The notes beneath the pieces were generated by a model, which did no database searches, was not told where the DNA came from, and saw nothing but the letters and a program-made list of their open reading frames with translations. 64,000 nucleotides of DNA from DATBGO01 sp963785765 (GTDB taxonomy: Bacteria > Actinomycetota > Actinomycetes > Streptosporangiales > Streptosporangiaceae), in assembly GCA_963785765.1 (NCBI GenBank), contig CAWAWM010000008.1, forward strand, positions 992,001 through 1,056,000. The letters are read 5' to 3'. Made by a program: the position numbers and the translations under genes. This document shows, in pieces, positions 62,640-64,000 of this stretch. Positions within the stretch are counted from its first letter, which is position 1. Every line of letters begins with the position of its first letter.

Positions 62640-64000
62640 TGCGGGTCCCGCTGTCCTGGCTGCTGGAATACGTGGTGCTCGAGCCCGGAGCCGACGCCAC
62701 GGCGGCCGAGGTCGCCCGCCGGCTGACCGCGGCCGGACTGGAAGTCGAGACGGTCGAGCAGGTTGGCCACGACGTCGCCGGCGTCGTGGTGGCCCGGGTG
62801 CTCGAGGTCGAGGAGCTGACCGAGTTCGCCAAGCCGATCCGGTACTGCCGGGTGACGGCTGGGGCCGCCGAGCACCACGTGATCTGCGGGGCGGTCAACT
62901 TCACCGCCGGGGACGTGGTGCCGCTGGCGCTGCCAGGGGCAGTGCTGCCCGGCGGATTCCAGATCGGAGCCCGAAAGACGTACGGCCGGATATCGGAGGG
63001 GATGATCTGCTCGCCGGACGAGCTCGGCATCGGCGACGAGCACGCCGGAATCCTGGTGCTTCCGGACGATGCTCCGGTCGGCACCGATTTCGCGGAGTAC
63101 GCGGCGCTGCGCGATCACGTGCTTGATATCAACGTGACGCCGGACAAGGGCTTCGCCCTGTCAATCCGCGGCGTGGCCAGGGAGCTGGCGATCTCCTACG
63201 GCGCCGCCTTCATCGATCCGGCCGACACCGCGCTGCCACCCGACGTCGGCCAGGTCTCCGATCAGGTGTACCCGGCTAGCATCGACGATCCGACCGGGTG
63301 CGACAGGTTCGTGCTGCGCGAGGTGCGCGGCTTCGACGGCGCCCGCCCGGTCCCGCTGCCGCTGCGGGTCCGGCTGGCCCGGGCCGGGATGCGCAGCGTG
63401 TCGCTGGCCGTCGACGTGACCAATTACCTGATGCTCGAGCTCGGCCAGCCGCTGCACGCCTTCGACCGGACCCGGCTGTCCGGGCCGATCGTGGTCCGCC
63501 GCGCCCGGCCCGGCGAGCGGCTGGAGACCCTGGATCACGTCATCCGCGACCTGGATCCCGACGACATCCTGATCACGGACGGGTCCGGGCCGATCTCGAT
63601 GGCGGGCACCATGGGCGGGCTCGCGACCGAGATCACCCCAAGCTCTACCGACCTGGTTATCGAGGCCGCGCATTTCTCCGCGACCGGCACCGCCAGGATG
63701 AGCAGGCGGCACAAGCTGGTCAGCGAGGCGTCCAGCCGGTTCGAGCGCGGGGTCGACCGGGAGCTGCCGCTGCGCGCATCGGCGAAAGCGGCCGGCCTGC
63801 TGGCCTGGCTGGGCGGCGCGACCCTGGTGCCCGGCTGCACGCACGCATCGGTGCCGGTGCCGCCGGTGACGATCGAGATGGCGGTCGGCTACCCGGACCA
63901 GGTGGCAGGCATGGCTTACGGGCGCGAGACGGTGCTCAGGCGGCTGCAGCAGGTCGGCTGCCAGGTCGCGGGGGACCCGGATGACGCGGAGCTGGTCGTG
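62639..64000 (+). CDS. pheT: Phenylalanyl-tRNA synthetase beta subunit, cut by window end
   Basis: The frame is open for 454 codons to the last base; the full subunit is about 800 residues. Seen are MRVPLSWLLEYV, the tRNA-binding OB-like domain (VICGAVNFTAGDVVPLALPG), the B3/4 editing domain (VSLAVDVTNYLMLELGQPLH, AFDRTRL) and the start of B5. ATG overlaps the pheS stop. Confidence 0.94.
   Translation, partial: MRVPLSWLLEYVVLEPGADATAAEVARRLTAAGLEVETVEQVGHDVAGVVVARVLEVEELTEFAKPIRYCRVTAGAAEHHVICGAVNFTAGDVVPLALPGAVLPGGFQIGARKTYGRISEGMICSPDELGIGDEHAGILVLPDDAPVGTDFAEYAALRDHVLDINVTPDKGFALSIRGVARELAISYGAAFIDPADTALPPDVGQVSDQVYPASIDDPTGCDRFVLREVRGFDGARPVPLPLRVRLARAGMRSVSLAVDVTNYLMLELGQPLHAFDRTRLSGPIVVRRARPGERLETLDHVIRDLDPDDILITDGSGPISMAGTMGGLATEITPSSTDLVIEAAHFSATGTARMSRRHKLVSEASSRFERGVDRELPLRASAKAAGLLAWLGGATLVPGCTHASVPVPPVTIEMAVGYPDQVAGMAYGRETVLRRLQQVGCQVAGDPDDAELVV

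Overview
The window is about 64 kb of very GC-rich DNA with strong third-position G/C bias, GTG/TTG starts and several promoters placed directly on the start codon. Gene content points to a sporulating actinobacterium (class Actinomycetes). It has an SsgA-family protein, phosphatidylinositol mannoside genes (pgsA, patA, pimA), an actinobacterial Ap4A-phosphorylase-like HIT protein, an Eis-type acetyltransferase and a BTAD/SARP-type regulator beside a DrrAB-type transporter. A Streptosporangiales-like or neighbouring lineage is my inference; the species cannot be read from the sequence.

Layout. 1-6.1 kb: an MFS transporter converging on three minus-strand genes for a membrane protein, a large multidomain wall hydrolase and a repeat-bearing membrane protein with a lysozyme-like ectodomain. 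These look like accessory DNA, perhaps the wall-remodelling part of a transfer element. 6.7-18.3 kb: a VOC protein, a frameshifted reductase, an NDH-2-like oxidoreductase, a DrrAB-type ABC transporter facing a broken BTAD regulator, three tRNAs, two decayed genes, hutH, a class IV aminotransferase and an SsgA-like gene. 18.9-22.1 kb: a fourth tRNA and two tandem L,D-transpeptidases.

22.2-56.7 kb is the conserved actinobacterial block: thrS, HIT, (EF-G-like on the other strand), pgsA-patA-pimA, pdxST, yebC, eis-like, ruvCAB, yajC-secDF, apt, relA, DUF349, cyclophilin, MBL hydrolase, aspS, rarA, a DUF948-like gene, alaS, ruvX and mltG. 57.1-64 kb is a second conserved block: infC-rpmI-rplT, a TrmH-family methyltransferase, a sensor kinase and pheST. 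pheT runs off the window.

Two themes cross the window. First, short tandem repeats in multiples of three bases (15, 18, 21, 24, 27/36 and 30 bp) sit inside or beside many genes, including thrS, infC, mltG and the wall hydrolases. One 15-bp array lies between genes at about 59.8-60.0 kb. Second, at least six otherwise well-conserved frames (DHFR-like, BTAD regulator, ArsR-like, thrS, ruvA, trmH) are each broken by one apparent single-base indel in G/C-rich sequence. Base-calling error in a draft assembly explains this most simply, but each site needs read support. Separately, the ABC permease and the BTAD regulator are both cut short at one junction near 11.42 kb, as if a single deletion fused two convergent genes. 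Regulatory sites readable by eye include a perfect LexA box before ruvCAB, SARP-like direct repeats before the ABC operon, a probable AUC start for infC and several leaderless promoters.
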